Shown here piece after piece: positions 21,107 through 33,677 of a stretch of DNA of 64,000 nt (positions are counted from its first letter, which is position 1; each line of letters opens with the position of its first letter). The position numbers and the translations under genes are program-made. Below the pieces are notes generated by a model. It had not been told where the DNA came from. It ran no database searches and worked only from the letters and a program-made list of their open reading frames with translations. The stretch spans positions 46,475 through 110,474 of the forward strand of contig WELA01010381.1 of NCBI GenBank assembly GCA_009602735.1. The letters are read 5' to 3'. Source of the DNA: Mesotaenium endlicherianum. Taxonomy: Eukaryota > Streptophyta > Zygnematophyceae > Zygnematales > Mesotaeniaceae.

Positions 21107-24100
21107 TTGGAAGAACACGAAGCGTGGAAACTCCCGAGGGGGAGAATCCAGCATGCGTGGTGCCTGGATAAGGCACGTGTGCTGCACACACTCGCCTTAT
21201 TCTTGCCAAGCACATTTGCCTGTGAAGCACAAGGAGTGCAAGAGAGAGAGAAGGGCGCGAAGAAGAAGGAGTTTCCAAGGCCATAGAAGAGCCTAGGAGG
21301 CACGCTCCAGGCGACGCTTGAAGATTTCCCTCTTTGTGTATCATAGAAAAATTAGGGGTAAGGAGTACCCAAAGGGGAATCTCTGATAGCCCGCAGCGAG
21401 AACTTACAACATAGAATTGGCTAGGAGTTCTAGCACAGAAATCACATCAAACACCACAGGTGTGCGAGAACACATAAAATGGTGAATGCTGTGTTAATTT
21501 CGAAGTTCGCAGAATTCTCATTTGTCGAATTGCTGTTAGCAAGAGCAGAACTAGCGCTTGAAGCTCTCAGTGAGAAGCTGAGTGAGCTTAGCCAGCAGTG
21601 GAAATTGCTAAGGCGAGGCGTTGGGCGAAGAGCTCAACTCAAGCCGGCAGTATATTCATAAATTCAAAGTTTTGTAAGCTGTGACTTTGTGAAGTTAAGC
21701 AAAAGCTTGAAAGGCGACTTTCTCTGAAATATTAATATTGCTGGTGCTAATCTGCTTAGACGTGATTTTTGCAAACTACAACTTATTCACTCAGTTAAGG
21801 CATCAACTTGGGCGAAAGCCTATTTGGAAGTAAGGCACTTCTGTCCTTGTAGGGGAAAAGAAGGGATGATAAACTTTTTGCAAAAAATAGCTAAGTCCTG
21901 ATAAGGAGCCATGGGGAGGAGCCTGCTAAGGGCGGAAGCACCTCATGGTCCCCCTCTTGTAATTGCTTCGGTGCAGGAAAAACTAGAAATGGTCCAACCT
22001 CACAGCAGGAGCACACCGACACACGTGCAAAGGGCAATCAACCAGGGCTACCGACACGTGCAGAGCTGCACCGAGCAGTCGACCATGGAAAAGCCCACAC
22101 GTGAGGGAAGTTACCGACACATCAACCAGGTCGACGGCACACGTGCTGGAAAGCCGTACACGTGCCAAGGGACCGACGCTGTTAGGCACGACAACTTTCA
22201 CGTGTAATCAAGTTTCAAGATGTCATATGTTAATGTCAGAAGTATAAGATTCATGCTTGATAAAAAGCTCCAATTTTTGGAAGTTCACGAGAGTAGAGAG
22301 GTATGCTAAGATAGATGCTAGAAGAATTCCTCGAGTACATAACAAGCAAAGCAAGATGAGAGAAGTCATAGCAGTGATGAGAGAAGTCATAGCAGTGCAT
22401 ATAGATCCCATCCACTGACCCACTTCATGTACTTACTAGCTGAGCAATAGGTCGATAGTCTAGCAACAAGCCTTAGAATTAGTAAACATAAATCACTATG
22501 AGAGATAAAAACAGAGTTCCTCTCAGCTCCAGATTAGCAACAAATTACCATGAATAGAGTTAGAGTATATAGGCACTTATTTTAAAGACTATTGAGCAAA
22601 TCAGATTAGGGTAAGCTAGGATAAACGGGAGTCTAGAACTAGAAGTCACCAAGTCCAAGTCCCTACACGCGCGCACTCCTAGCACTTGTATACTACATCT
22701 ATAATTTACACCTGCATCACTGCATATCATATATCATATATACATATGAATGAAGATTAAGAAATGAGTAAGAAATTTATACATCTTCAAACATGCGTTT
22801 TCAAGAAACGATTGTAACAACCTGCGACACGTTGTGACGTGCCACGAATTTGGTACTCTGCTAAAGAATGTCAGTAAAATGCGTCCAAAGTTCAGCTTTA
22901 CGTTGACGACACCCTTGGGAAACATTATTTTGTTGCTAGCTTAGTCATGTTTGTAATTTGAGACAATGAAGTGTAGGTCGTCATTTGTATTTAGTGATAC
23001 ATATCTTAAATGTCAACATGCGTAGATATATATCTCAAATAAAAGTGCTACTTGATACTGAAAAAAAGTTCAAGCACCATGCATGCATAGAATGACCCAC
23101 CTTCTAGCCATGAGTGTAAGTCTACCATGAGAATTTTTTGAGCAAAAGAATGCATGTACAACCTGAACAGAAGATGTTAACACACACGTAATTGAGTTAA
23201 AGCGTATGATTAATGAACATGAAGTATCAAACTGCTGAACCCAATACACATATCTTGTTACTCATGTGATCATGATCTTGACCTTTTATGTAATTGGGTT
23301 CAAGTAGACCCACCATTTAGGATGTGTCAAAATATCGATGGTAGAGACTAATTTACGTAATAGAATAAGGTGCTCATCATCTCTATTTACAATATCTCAA
23401 TCTTAGTATGAAGTTGGTTTGTAAGATGCATTTTACAGTATGATATGTGCTAGTGGCACGACAAAGCATCAACTATCTTCTCATCTCCAAGAGTAGTATG
23501 TTAATGTTGCATTATGTGCTCGGGTGACTTGCTTGATCAAATCCTCTACAAATTTCCCTACGTTTTGTCCCAGCCCCAAATTTGGGCAACACGTGAAATC
23601 TACTGAACAATATGATTTGCACAAAAAGTAGTCGACATTGATCTCTCATACCCTACTTAACTGCATGTCCACATTGTGAATCACAAGGTACTCAATCAGT
23701 CATTTTAATCCGAACATTAGCTTCTCATCCACACCTTATAATATAATACAGTCATAAAATATTAGCCATCCACACTCTCAAACACAATCCAAACATTAAC
23801 TCCTCCACACTTTATAACAGAATCCAAGAGCTAATGATTGTAAATAAAACCACATGAACCTCAACTAGGTCAAAATGTACGAATCGATCCAAAACGGAAT
23901 GTAAATCGTGTGACAAAAGTCAAAGAATTTGGTTCAAAAGTCGCGTGTCTTTTACTCGTTACTTGTTGCACACATTTAAGTAGCAATAATTATAGTAATT
24001 TATTCCTATTTAGTGCAAGTTTGCGTGCAAACGATGATTTACATCTTTTTTTCTAGTTCACTAAGGACATAGTTTCAGGAGTACAAAAAAGGCTTATTTC

Positions 24101-25613
24101 ATAGAGTATGGACACAAAATTGGCCGCCATGGCAATTTTACTAGTATCTCTTCTCCATGAAGTCGCGCAATAGTCCACCATGTTCCCATGTGATTGTTCT
24201 GTCTACTTACAACTTGTGTTTAGAATACTATGACCGCATGATATAGAGGATAAGCAATTAAGAACTTCGCACTCCTGCTTCTAGCGCTCGGGGGTATACA
24301 ATCACAATCGTCAGGCCCTCGCGGAGACCATTCTCTTCTGCAGTGTACAGGTCAGTGAAGCCCGCAAAAAGATTAAAAAATCTTGATTTAATGTACAACA
24401 ACCATAGACAGCCTATGATCTTGCTTAGGAGTATATGGCGGCGTTAGGGCTTAGATATGAAGTTTTAATTTGAGTCCTCTTTGTTGTGTGTACACAAGTG
24501 CAGCCATGGTTGTTCCTTATTTTTGCAGCAATTGTGGCACAAGAAGGGGTCCATGTGTGTCATAATTGCAATTATGACTTCTCCATGTGTATGGAGGTAG
24601 ATCTAGGGATATGGATGATAAATTTTTGAAGGTGGTAATATAAGAGAGTAGATGCTACTTCACAATCAAATGTGTGCATTCTGAGACAAATGTTCCTCAA
24701 ACCATATTTCACTCTTTATTTGGGAGAATGGGGAAAGAGATAGCACATAAATAACTATAGGTGAACCTTCTGTGACTACTAGAATTAAAAGGGTATGTTG
24801 GGATTTAGAAAAGGCGGAGACTTCTTCTCTTTTGAGCAGGTTAGGAATGGGTCTGGATGGAGGTGCTGTAAAATTTTGCCTCATTTGGATGAACATCTAG
24901 TTGTCATTTCACCTATTTACATGGATTTAGAAATTGAATAGCAATAAAGAGAATTCATCTAGTATCAGATTTTCATTTTCTGTCCTTAATAGGCAAGGTG
25001 GTATTATCATTGGTCCAGATCATTATTTTAACTGGAAGAAGTGGGGAGCATCTCATGACATAGAATGTAGAGAAGAAGTCCTTGACAGAGTTGGAGACAT
25101 GTCTGCTAGGCTCCGGTTAGAGGGTATACATATAGAAGAAGATATTATAGGTGTGGTTGTACTGCTAAATTTAAACTACGAGGGAAATAGAAGAGGAGAG
25201 GCATACTAGAGAAGTGAGATGCGAAATTGAGAAAAGAGAGAGAGAAAAGAGGCTTTACTAAGAAGTATACGTGCTCCTGAAGAACAACTTACTGCAGAGA
25301 GGGCACAAAGGCCTGCAACATTTGCTTTAGAGTTGGCGTCTAAGACAAAAGAATAGAAAAAACCAGAATAAGATAGGATTACAGCACCTCCTCCCAAAAC
25401 CCACTCTCAACTAACCAATATACAAGGACGCAAACTTATAGCACAAGGCAAAGACCTTGCATACGGCAAGAGGGCGGCGCCATCAGAATATAAGGTAAGC
25501 TACTTTTAATTAATATTCATATGCGTCTTACAATAATCTTTTCATTGTGTACAATCTTTGTATACATAAGTAATATAAGATGTTCTTTATATGCAAGCAG
25601 GTGTGCATGCAAG
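21107..25613. other. Gene-poor AT-rich spacer between A1 and A2
   Basis: No gene is supported. A cluster of six CACGTG palindromes lies at 22022-22204 and short AT microsatellites at about 22726-22746. An open plus-strand stretch at 24937-25206 lacks an ATG. A second open stretch near 25400-25490 ends at AAG|GTAAGC, and both are only weakly protein-like. This spacer is the loop of the inverted A1/A2 pair. Confidence 0.4.
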
Positions 25614-25618
25614 CAAAT

Positions 25619-26322
25619 TGAAATGAATCGACTTACCAAATAGGCGATTAACAATTAATAAAGATCTTTATATCAGCAAGTAATCTTTATGGTAATTTCC
25701 GTTAACTGGTTTAACGGCAAAGAACAACACACTAGCAGTGAAATGAGAGTAAACTAGCATCAATAATGCAAATCAGTAAATTCATACATAAGCAAGGTTA
25801 GAAGACAGTGCGTATCAATGGCTTCTCGCCTTGAATTCAGATCTCTCTCATTAAGGTGTACAAGAGAGTTGGCCTCGTGTCCGAATGCCGAACTCGAGAG
25901 CAATGCCTACCGTATGTACATGGAATGAGTTTACTGTTCAACGGTCAGTGCGATGGCACCGCCTACCCGGGAGTTAACCACGTTGGTAGGACCTCGGTTA
26001 ACCAAATCCACCGCCATCTCCCATCATCCCGAATAGCCATCCATCATAGGGATGTCATCTGGCTATTCATCTAGCATATCGCACTTAGATGCATATCAAG
26101 GCAGTTCGCTGCTACCGAGTACGGAAGTCAGCTTGCTGTCAAAGAATGTGTCAGCAAGCTGACTTATATGGACTTTCAGCCTGCTGCTTTCGACTGAGTC
26201 ATCAAACTGATAATTATGTAAAGTCCAGCAGACTGACTATTAACTAAAGTTCAGCAGGCTGAACTTAATTAACTATTATATTTAAATGAATATTATATCC
26301 ACTAATATACTGATTCATTACA
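25619..26322 (-). repeat. 3' LTR of A2
   Basis: This 704-bp LTR has TG..CA termini and lacks 17 bases present in the 5' LTR of the same element (the stretch corresponding to about 33808-33824). The inner edge abuts the polypurine tract at 26323-26335. Confidence 0.9.
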
Positions 26323-26435
26323 ATCCCTCCAACTTAACTTGTTGTCGCCTCGACAACATTAAACTGCAGAAATTTTAAATAAGGGAACTGAACCTGACCA
26401 GCCTCCCTTACTGACTGCCTCTTCAGCGTGTCACC

Positions 26436-28112
26436 TTAAGGGGTTGTTCCTGGGGCTTCAGGATCAGGAGACGGAGATCTGGACCTAGATCTGGACAGCC
26501 CTCTAGGTCTGTCAGCTGGCCTTCTAAAGAACCCTGTTTGCTCTAAAGTTGGCCCTCGAGGAGAACGGAGGATGGTGGCCTGCTCTTCAACCACTTGGGT
26601 GTTGATTCCCACATAGACAGGCATTCCAGTAGGATGCTGAAATACATTGGCTAGAGGTACATGCCCCTGAGCGGAGGGGGAGGCTGGCATACCTCTGGCC
26701 CACCCGCGTGTCCCTCTTCTGGCACCCCTGTCCTCTGGGGATTTCTGTCTGTGTCTGCTGCCCAGTACAGTCAGATCAGCTTCTTCCCCTGCTTGGGCAG
26801 GTGGGCTGGGGGAGCGAGCGCGGGGTCCAGTTGTCGCCATAACGGGGATCACATTCCACACACCTGATCGTGGTTCTTTAGGAAGTGCCACTGCCTGTCC
26901 CTGGGTATCCTGAGTACCTGCTGCTGATGCTTCTCCTCTGCCTTGTTCTTCTTCCTCATCCTCCTCATCCTCCTCCTCGGAGAGAGTAGGGGTCTCGTCC
27001 ACTAAGTCGTCCTGCTCCCTAGTAGACATGGAGTAGTCTACCGACCTCCCTTTCTTAGGGCGCGCTGGAGGTTGCTTGGCCTTCAGCCTACTGATATCTA
27101 TCCGGCCTGCATTCTTTGCCCATTTGACAAAGGCATGCTTTCCCTTAGAGAAGTACTCTCTTCCCCTCCTCCTATGTTCCTTGGTCTCTGCATTCATATT
27201 GCTCAGGCATCCATTCAGCCTGGGGTCCCAAGGGGCAATGTGAGGTGGTAGGATGAGATAGCCGTCTAGGCCATAGTGGAAGTCATCCGGTTGGGCTCGG
27301 TCACACTCCTGCTTCTTATTTGTGACGGTCATCCACCTCCAGTCTGTTGGCTGCTGGTAGTACTGGGGTCCGTGCTCAGCCTTCCTCAGTTTACACGGGA
27401 ACCAGTGGGGAGAGAACATCTGCTGTCCTGCTTCCCTGGCCAAGTACTCCCAGCTCCTTCTCTCAACTTCATTGTAAGCTGGCAGGAGTGTGAGGTAGAA
27501 TACCGTATCCTTAAAGCTATCGGGCCGCATGCTCACCATCCGGATGAGTCTCTGATCTCCCACTATTCCCGGTATGGGGACCGGCTTGTCCTCTGAATCA
27601 TCTGCGAGATACCGGGCCTGCTCTGCTGTATAGCCCACCATCTTAGCATAATCTTCGTAAAGGACCACGCCGGTGTGTGTCTCGATGTACCTGTCCAGTG
27701 CTGTAGCTCCTTCCTTCTGTAGCAGTGTTGTCTGTTCCAGCCTGTTGATCTCCTGGGCTGCCAGCAATGCTTCCTTCAGGTTATCGAAGTTTTGGCCACC
27801 CACCACAGTATACCTGTAAGTGGCCAAGCTCTTCTGTCTGTCCGCTTCAATCTTTTTTCTTTTCTCCTCTTCTGCCGCTGCCGCTTCTTCTTGCTGTTTC
27901 TTCTGTCTCTCCTCCTCAGCCTTCCTGAGGTTTTCCGCTTCCTGATCCTTCTTCCTCTGTGCCTCTTCTGCCGCCTCTTGTTGTTTGCGGACCCTTTCTT
28001 GTTCTCTCCTGGTGAGGGACGTCGCCGCCAGCTCCTTCTGGTATTGCTCCATTGTCCTCCTGGCTTCTTCTGCCTTGCGCTTTCTGTCCTCCTTTTGTGT
28101 GGTGGGCGCCAT
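26436..28112 (-). CDS. ORF3, novel third protein of family A (A2)
   Basis: This is a 558-aa protein nearly identical to the A1 ORF3. Differences read include RRGREYF for RRGRDYF, an EDEEEE acidic run for EAEEEE, QAVALPKE for QVGALLKE and RSPSPP for RSHSPP. The ATG at 28112 directly follows the conserved splice-acceptor arrangement (TACTAAC at 28143-28137). The coiled-coil N-terminus, conserved central blocks, acidic tract and Arg-Ser tail are all intact. The differences cluster in the low-complexity C-terminal third, while the central domain is almost unchanged, which would fit constraint on that domain. Family unknown. Confidence 0.85.
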   Translation of the reverse strand: MAPTTQKEDRKRKAEEARRTMEQYQKELAATSLTRREQERVRKQQEAAEEAQRKKDQEAENLRKAEEERQKKQQEEAAAAEEEKRKKIEADRQKSLATYRYTVVGGQNFDNLKEALLAAQEINRLEQTTLLQKEGATALDRYIETHTGVVLYEDYAKMVGYTAEQARYLADDSEDKPVPIPGIVGDQRLIRMVSMRPDSFKDTVFYLTLLPAYNEVERRSWEYLAREAGQQMFSPHWFPCKLRKAEHGPQYYQQPTDWRWMTVTNKKQECDRAQPDDFHYGLDGYLILPPHIAPWDPRLNGCLSNMNAETKEHRRRGREYFSKGKHAFVKWAKNAGRIDISRLKAKQPPARPKKGRSVDYSMSTREQDDLVDETPTLSEEEDEEDEEEEQGRGEASAAGTQDTQGQAVALPKEPRSGVWNVIPVMATTGPRARSPSPPAQAGEEADLTVLGSRHRQKSPEDRGARRGTRGWARGMPASPSAQGHVPLANVFQHPTGMPVYVGINTQVVEEQATILRSPRGPTLEQTGFFRRPADRPRGLSRSRSRSPSPDPEAPGTTP

Positions 28113-28313
28113 CCTGCACATGTAACCAGGGCACAAGTTAGTAGGATATGGACCTTTGTCATAGGGATTGCAGGAAGTATGTTAGTATTTAGTATAGTGG
28201 CTTCGCTGCTGTTTACCTTACAGGATGATTGCTAAAAGTTGACGTAGTTGCGATGCGCTACACATAAACGTATGAGTGTGTTTTTATCGCTCTCGCTCAC
28301 TAACTGTCATATA

Positions 28314-28329
28314 TTTTCCCCTCCAACTT
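28314..28329 (-). promoter_or_regulatory. Internal polypurine tract (A2)
   Basis: On the minus strand this reads AAGTTGGAGGGGAAAA, at the same place between pol and ORF3 as in A1. Confidence 0.6.
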
Positions 28330-28379
28330 AAATGGAGACAGGACCGCCTGTCACCTTCCCGTGTCAACTGAAATGACAG

Positions 28380-31300
28380 TTATGGAGGGACTCCAGCGGC
28401 CCGAAGGTGGAACCGTGTCAACGCCCCTTTGGCATTGGTCAAGTGGTCCTTAAACTCCCAAGTGTCCCCAGAGGCATCGTAACCCTTCCATCGAATGAGG
28501 TATTTCATGACATATTTAGACGATCGACGGACCGAGCGAGCGTCTAAAATCTCATCGACCTCATATTCCTCAGGGTCGCCGTCCCGGACAGCGGGGACCG
28601 GTCCCGGTTGGACAGGGAACCGACCTGTGAACAGTGTATCACCTTTGATGTACGGTTCCAGGAAGGAGACATTAAAGACCGGGTGCCCCTTGTATTCAGC
28701 TGACATGTTCAGTTTGTAAGCATTCTGACCGACACGACGGACCACCGAATATGGACCGACCCAGACAGGGCCAAGCTTTTTCTTGACCACACCAGGGAGG
28801 TACAGGTGCTGAGAATGCAGTTTGACTAAATCCCCCTTGGAAAATGTCAGTTCCCGACGGTGTTGATTAGCGTATTTTTGTTGGTTTTCTTGGGCCGTGT
28901 GCAAGTTTCGTTGGACTTCTGACAGGGTGTCAGCAAACTCCTGAGTTAACTGGAGGGAGACCGGGTTGTCAATCCCTTCAGGGTGAGTTAAAGATTCCCC
29001 TAGCACATCTAGAGGAGACTTAGGGACTCTACCCAGGCTGAGTTCAAAAGGAGTTTTGCCCGTTGACGCGTGCACCGCACTGTTGACCGCAAACTGAATT
29101 TGAGGCAACAGGTCATCCCAATTATCTTGTTTTTGGTTAATATATGCTCTCAGCACCTCCTGCAGAACTCGGTTAGTTCTTTCAGTCTGCCCATCAGTCT
29201 GAGGGTGGTTTGCTGTGCTGAGCAGCTGTTTGACTCCCATTAACCCCATTAAAGCTCTCCAGAACTTAGAGGTGAATTTTGAGTCTCTGTCTGAGATGAT
29301 ATTAGAAGGGAGCCCATGTTGGCATACTACATGGTTGTAAAACTGTCTCGCTGTTTCGAGTGCAGTCACTTTGACAGTTGTGGGGATAAAAATGACCATT
29401 TTTGTCAGTTTATCCACGACTACCAGTATTGAATCATGCCCGTTGGCAGTTCTTGGTAGTGAGACCACCCAGTCCATGGATATAGTTTCCCAGCGTCCCG
29501 CTGGGATGGGTAGCGGTTGCAAGAGACCTCCGGGTGGTGTGTGCCGAGACTTATTTCTCTGACACTGGTCACAGGACTTGACATATTTCAAGACCTCCCG
29601 GGGTAACCCCTCCCAATGATAATGTTTTGCCAGTTTGCCAACAGTTTTGGCCTGCCCCAAATGTCCACCCAGGAGACTGTCATGAGCTTGACTCAGTAAG
29701 AGAGACCTTATTTCCAAGTTATTAGGAATGACCAGCTTCAGCCTGCCTGAAGTGGTTTCAGTCACCCAGACCCCTCCCTTGAGCTTATACCCGAGTGCAG
29801 TAGCACGACACACACCAGTAGTGGGGCTGGGCTCAAATGTTGGGTCAGAAAGGTAGGCTTTCCTAAGTTGTTCAAGGAAGGACTTTTTCACCTTTAGTGA
29901 AGTGAGTGCACACAGGACTTTATCTACAGCATGCTGACTAAAGTTCCTTTCTTGCAAGTCAGGTCTTCTAGAGAGTGCATCAGCAGGATTCAACTTCCCT
30001 GGTTTGTAGTCGATCTGGACTTGGAACTGCTCCAGCATCTGGCTCCAGCGGTTCTCCCTCCTCGACAGCTTGGACTTCTTCTGAAAGTGGGTCAGAGCTA
30101 GATGATCTGTAATCACCTTAAAAGCTTTACCATGTAAGTATGCTCTCCACTGTTTGAGTACATGAATGATAGCTAGCAGCTCTTTATCATGCACTGAGTA
30201 ATTAATCTCCGCTGGATTAAATTTCATAGACTCATACAACACAGGATGCCACTCCTGCCGTACCTTACCATCCTTTGTGGTTTTGTCAGCAGGCTGCAAC
30301 AAAATAGCACCCATGGCAAAATCAGAGGCATCAGTAACCACCTGCACCGGTTTGCTGGGGTCATACACGGCTAGCACTGGGGCAGAACAAAGGGCATCTT
30401 TAAGGGTCTGGAAGGCAGCCTGCTGCTCTTCCCCCCACACATACCCGATGTCTTTCTTAGTAAGGTCAGTCAGTTTACTGGCCTTTGTGGAATAATTCTC
30501 AATAAATCTCCTATAGTAGTTAGCCAACCCGAGGAAGGATCTAACTTCAGAGACAGACTGTGGTACTGGCCAGTCCCTTATGGTCTGGACTTTCTTAGGA
30601 TCCACACTGATGCCCTCTTTACTGACAACGTGGCCTAAGAATTCAATACTTTCCTTAAAGAAATCACACTTGCTCATTTTAGCATACAAGTGATTTTTCC
30701 GCAGAGTGTCCAGCACTTTCTTTAAGTGTTCAGTGTGCTGAGCTTCATCTTTAGAGAAAATTAAAATATCATCCAGGAAAACTTGCACAAACTTATCCAA
30801 ATAAGGTCTGAAAATGTCATTCATAGCACCCATAAAGGTAGCAGGAGCATTAGTCAGTCCAAATGGCATCACGTTGAACTCATAGTGTCCATAACGTGTG
30901 CGGAAAGCAGTCTTGTGTTCATCCCCCTCAGCAATTCTGATTTGATGATAACCACTCTTGAGATCTATCTTACTGAACACCTTAGCGCCAGACAGGGTAT
31001 CAAGCAAGTCCTCGATTCTGGGTAAAGCATACTTGTTCTTTACTGTAATTCTGTTCAGGGCTCTGTAATCCACACACATCCGCATACTGCCATCCTTTTT
31101 CTTAACAAATAGGATAGGTGCGCCGTACGGTGATTTACTGGGAGAAATGTAACCATTTTCCTCCAGCTCTGCAATCTGTGTTTTCAACTCCTCGCTCTCC
31201 AAATAAGACAAGCCATAAGTGCGTTGCCAGGGTGGCTGGCTACCAGGTAATAGATCAATCCTATGATCTACTTCCCTTTTAGGGGGTAGTCCTGGAGGCA

Positions 31301-32096
31301 TGTTAAACACATCAGTGTACTGAGCAACAATTTTTGCAGCAGTAGGGTGCTCCGGAGGGCTTACCTTTTTCTCAACCACTTCTTCAGGTTGAGGAGGTAC
31401 CTCTCTTAGCAGCAGACAGAACATTCTGTCTTCCTTCTGGTTCCAGCTTTTGACGAACTCCATTGCATTCAGCAACTTGCATCCTTCTGGAAGCCTCTTC
31501 TTTTCCTTCATTTGCCATCCACACAGGACAAGAGGAAGAGCACTGGTGGGTGCCAAGTCAGTCTGCCCATCACTGGCTCCTCTCACTTTAACTGTACCTC
31601 TGCTCCAACACACTTCAGCTTGATGTCTATTAAGCCAGGACCTGCCTAGCACGAGATCATAAAAGCCAGTGTTGAGTACCTCAAATGTAAGCGTTTCAGT
31701 TAGAACTGCAATGCCAGAACCTAACTGGACCTCAATAGGCTTGGTTATAACTCCTCCCGGGATACTTGAGGCATCTCCAAGGAATATTTTTCTATTCCCT
31801 TGGGTGACAGTAGGCAGCCTTAGCCGCTTAACTAAGTCCTTGTGAATAAAAGTATGTGACGCCCCTCCGTCAACAAATGCCCTCACCTTCCTACCTGCAA
31901 TCATGCAATGCAGTAGGATAGGGGGGACTGTCTTTTCCTGACTTTCGCATTGTTCTCCTGACGTAGCAAAGAAATGTTGGACATCAGGTGGAACAAGAGC
32001 ATCCAGAGTGTGCACTCTCTGGACGTCTATATTACTGATGGTCTCCTTTATCTGTTTGTCAGGCATGCATAGTGAATCCAGTTCAGCAGGACCCAT
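28380..32096 (-). CDS. pol: Pol polyprotein with chromodomain, family A (A2)
   Basis: This 1238-aa polyprotein has the same domain order as A1: protease, reverse transcriptase, RNase H, integrase, chromodomain. All catalytic motifs are present ([45 protein letters not shown]). A few substitutions against A1 were read: [29 protein letters not shown] and KGGVWV. The ATG at 32096 is internal to a frame already open at the gag overlap, so entry is expected by -1 frameshift at 32189-32183. The element appears coding-competent. Confidence 0.95.
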   Translation of the reverse strand: MGPAELDSLCMPDKQIKETISNIDVQRVHTLDALVPPDVQHFFATSGEQCESQEKTVPPILLHCMIAGRKVRAFVDGGASHTFIHKDLVKRLRLPTVTQGNRKIFLGDASSIPGGVITKPIEVQLGSGIAVLTETLTFEVLNTGFYDLVLGRSWLNRHQAEVCWSRGTVKVRGASDGQTDLAPTSALPLVLCGWQMKEKKRLPEGCKLLNAMEFVKSWNQKEDRMFCLLLREVPPQPEEVVEKKVSPPEHPTAAKIVAQYTDVFNMPPGLPPKREVDHRIDLLPGSQPPWQRTYGLSYLESEELKTQIAELEENGYISPSKSPYGAPILFVKKKDGSMRMCVDYRALNRITVKNKYALPRIEDLLDTLSGAKVFSKIDLKSGYHQIRIAEGDEHKTAFRTRYGHYEFNVMPFGLTNAPATFMGAMNDIFRPYLDKFVQVFLDDILIFSKDEAQHTEHLKKVLDTLRKNHLYAKMSKCDFFKESIEFLGHVVSKEGISVDPKKVQTIRDWPVPQSVSEVRSFLGLANYYRRFIENYSTKASKLTDLTKKDIGYVWGEEQQAAFQTLKDALCSAPVLAVYDPSKPVQVVTDASDFAMGAILLQPADKTTKDGKVRQEWHPVLYESMKFNPAEINYSVHDKELLAIIHVLKQWRAYLHGKAFKVITDHLALTHFQKKSKLSRRENRWSQMLEQFQVQIDYKPGKLNPADALSRRPDLQERNFSQHAVDKVLCALTSLKVKKSFLEQLRKAYLSDPTFEPSPTTGVCRATALGYKLKGGVWVTETTSGRLKLVIPNNLEIRSLLLSQAHDSLLGGHLGQAKTVGKLAKHYHWEGLPREVLKYVKSCDQCQRNKSRHTPPGGLLQPLPIPAGRWETISMDWVVSLPRTANGHDSILVVVDKLTKMVIFIPTTVKVTALETARQFYNHVVCQHGLPSNIISDRDSKFTSKFWRALMGLMGVKQLLSTANHPQTDGQTERTNRVLQEVLRAYINQKQDNWDDLLPQIQFAVNSAVHASTGKTPFELSLGRVPKSPLDVLGESLTHPEGIDNPVSLQLTQEFADTLSEVQRNLHTAQENQQKYANQHRRELTFSKGDLVKLHSQHLYLPGVVKKKLGPVWVGPYSVVRRVGQNAYKLNMSAEYKGHPVFNVSFLEPYIKGDTLFTGRFPVQPGPVPAVRDGDPEEYEVDEILDARSVRRSSKYVMKYLIRWKGYDASGDTWEFKDHLTNAKGALTRFHLRAAGVPP

Positions 32097-32148
32097 AATA
32101 CCTGCTACGAGGGCAGCTAGTGACGACTCACTATCTCTAGCATCCTCA

Positions 32149-32189
32149 CAGTCAGTAGACTGGATTACTGACTGTTGCTGTCTTTTAAA
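32149..32189 (-). promoter_or_regulatory. -1 ribosomal frameshift signal, gag/pol (A2)
   Basis: The heptamer TTTAAAA (32189-32183), an 8-nt spacer, and the stem arms at 32174-32166 and 32157-32149 are the same as in A1. Confidence 0.85.
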
Positions 32190-33643
32190 GGCTGGTCTTT
32201 TCTCTCGACCTTAGGCAGGTGCTTGACCGGACACTGTTCTCTGTAGTGGCCTTTCTGCTGACAATGGTAGCAAGTAGATTTTGCTGAGGCTGGTCTCGGC
32301 TTAGTCCTACCACCACCCCTTCCATAGCCACCTCGAGAGGGACCACCTCTACCTCTAGACTGAATAGCATTGTACTCATACTCATATTCATCACCCTGAT
32401 TATCCTCAGCCTGGTCTCCTTCAACTGCATTGTAGGAACCGTGGGGCTTTTTGACAATCTTAGACACCAAAGCGTTACTCTGGCGCTTGTGATTGAACTG
32501 CTGCTGATCCCAGGCGTCAGCATCCTGGATCAAGTCAGCCAGTTTCTCATACTTTTTCTCAGCAAAATGACCAGAGACCTCGGATTTCAAGCCATACCTG
32601 AAGTATGCTATCCTATACCGTTCTGGCAAATCAGGCTGCTTCATCATGTTCTCTTGGAACTTTTGAGCAAACTCAGCAACTGAAGTGGTCTGCTTCAGTG
32701 TCAGGGAGATCATCGCATAGATAGCTTTCTCCTGCTGGTTGATGACATCAAACTTCTCATGCAACTTCTCGACAAACTCTACCCACGTAGGGTCACCGAG
32801 TTGCCGAGCCTTACGCTCTTCCTTCCAGTAAAGCCACCAGTCTGCGGCACTGCCTTTCAGTAGCGCACCGGTGTGCCTGACCTTCTCGTAATCTTGCAGT
32901 TCTGGGTAGTTCTCCAGCCACTGCTCAACATCCGCGAGAAACTTGATCAGGTAATATTTTCTGTTTCCCTCAGGATCATAGTCCTGGGGAGGTTTCGGCT
33001 TGGGCTTACTAGGCCCTCGGCCACCACCACTAGTGGTGTGAGACCCCAGTTGGTCTCTGTCCCGGAGTAGGGACATTATGATTCTTTTGTCCTCCTGCTG
33101 GGACTGATACATGGTCGCCATTTGCGACTGCATCTGAACGAACAATGCTCCCAAGTCTACATTTTGGGGTGGTAGATTAGCAAATGCAGCAGCAGCATTG
33201 GCATCTACTCGCTGAGTAGTGTCCTCAACAATCCCTCTTGCTCCTGCAGCAGCAATTCCTGCCGCATTCAGCCGGTCACGTATTTGACCTAGGGGTACAT
33301 TGAGTTGTACGGCAGGAGGTGGGTTCAGAACATTGGCCCTTGATGCCATAAGTTCTTCAACAGTGCGCTCGTCAGCTGGCTGTCCTTCCCTCCTTTGTAT
33401 ATCTTCAGCGGCCTTTGCTACTTGTTCAGCTTCTAGTCTGGCTATCTCCTCCTCAGCTTGCTGAGCTGCGACTGAGGCAATAGCAGCTGCCTCATCTGCA
33501 GCCTCCCTAGCTGCAGTATCCGCTACTGCTTCCGAATAGGTACGGTTTCCCGCTACATGGCTTTCCGCCTGGTTTTCGACATTCTCGTTATCCTGGTTCT
33601 CCATGTCTCGGGAGTTGCTAGTTTGAGACCTTGTCCTTACCAT
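32165..33643 (-). CDS. gag: Gag polyprotein, family A (A2)
   Basis: This 492-aa protein is identical in sequence to the A1 Gag. It has an Ala/Glu-rich helical N-terminal part, a retrotransposon Gag core, an Arg/Gly linker and one CCHC knuckle ([14 protein letters not shown]). The ATG at 33643 lies 22 bases past the primer binding site. Complete identity of Gag between copies, against several changes in Pol and ORF3, suggests recent common origin or gene conversion. Confidence 0.93.
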   Translation of the reverse strand: MVRTRSQTSNSRDMENQDNENVENQAESHVAGNRTYSEAVADTAAREAADEAAAIASVAAQQAEEEIARLEAEQVAKAAEDIQRREGQPADERTVEELMASRANVLNPPPAVQLNVPLGQIRDRLNAAGIAAAGARGIVEDTTQRVDANAAAAFANLPPQNVDLGALFVQMQSQMATMYQSQQEDKRIIMSLLRDRDQLGSHTTSGGGRGPSKPKPKPPQDYDPEGNRKYYLIKFLADVEQWLENYPELQDYEKVRHTGALLKGSAADWWLYWKEERKARQLGDPTWVEFVEKLHEKFDVINQQEKAIYAMISLTLKQTTSVAEFAQKFQENMMKQPDLPERYRIAYFRYGLKSEVSGHFAEKKYEKLADLIQDADAWDQQQFNHKRQSNALVSKIVKKPHGSYNAVEGDQAEDNQGDEYEYEYNAIQSRGRGGPSRGGYGRGGGRTKPRPASAKSTCYHCQQKGHYREQCPVKHLPKVERKDQPLKDSNSQ

Positions 33644-33677
33644 ACAAAGAAGACTGTGATAACTGCTCCGATACCAC

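Noticed and set aside
24937-25206. Plus-strand 90-codon frame (RFSFSVLNRQGG..)
   Set aside because: No ATG, isolated in AT-rich DNA, no recognised motif.
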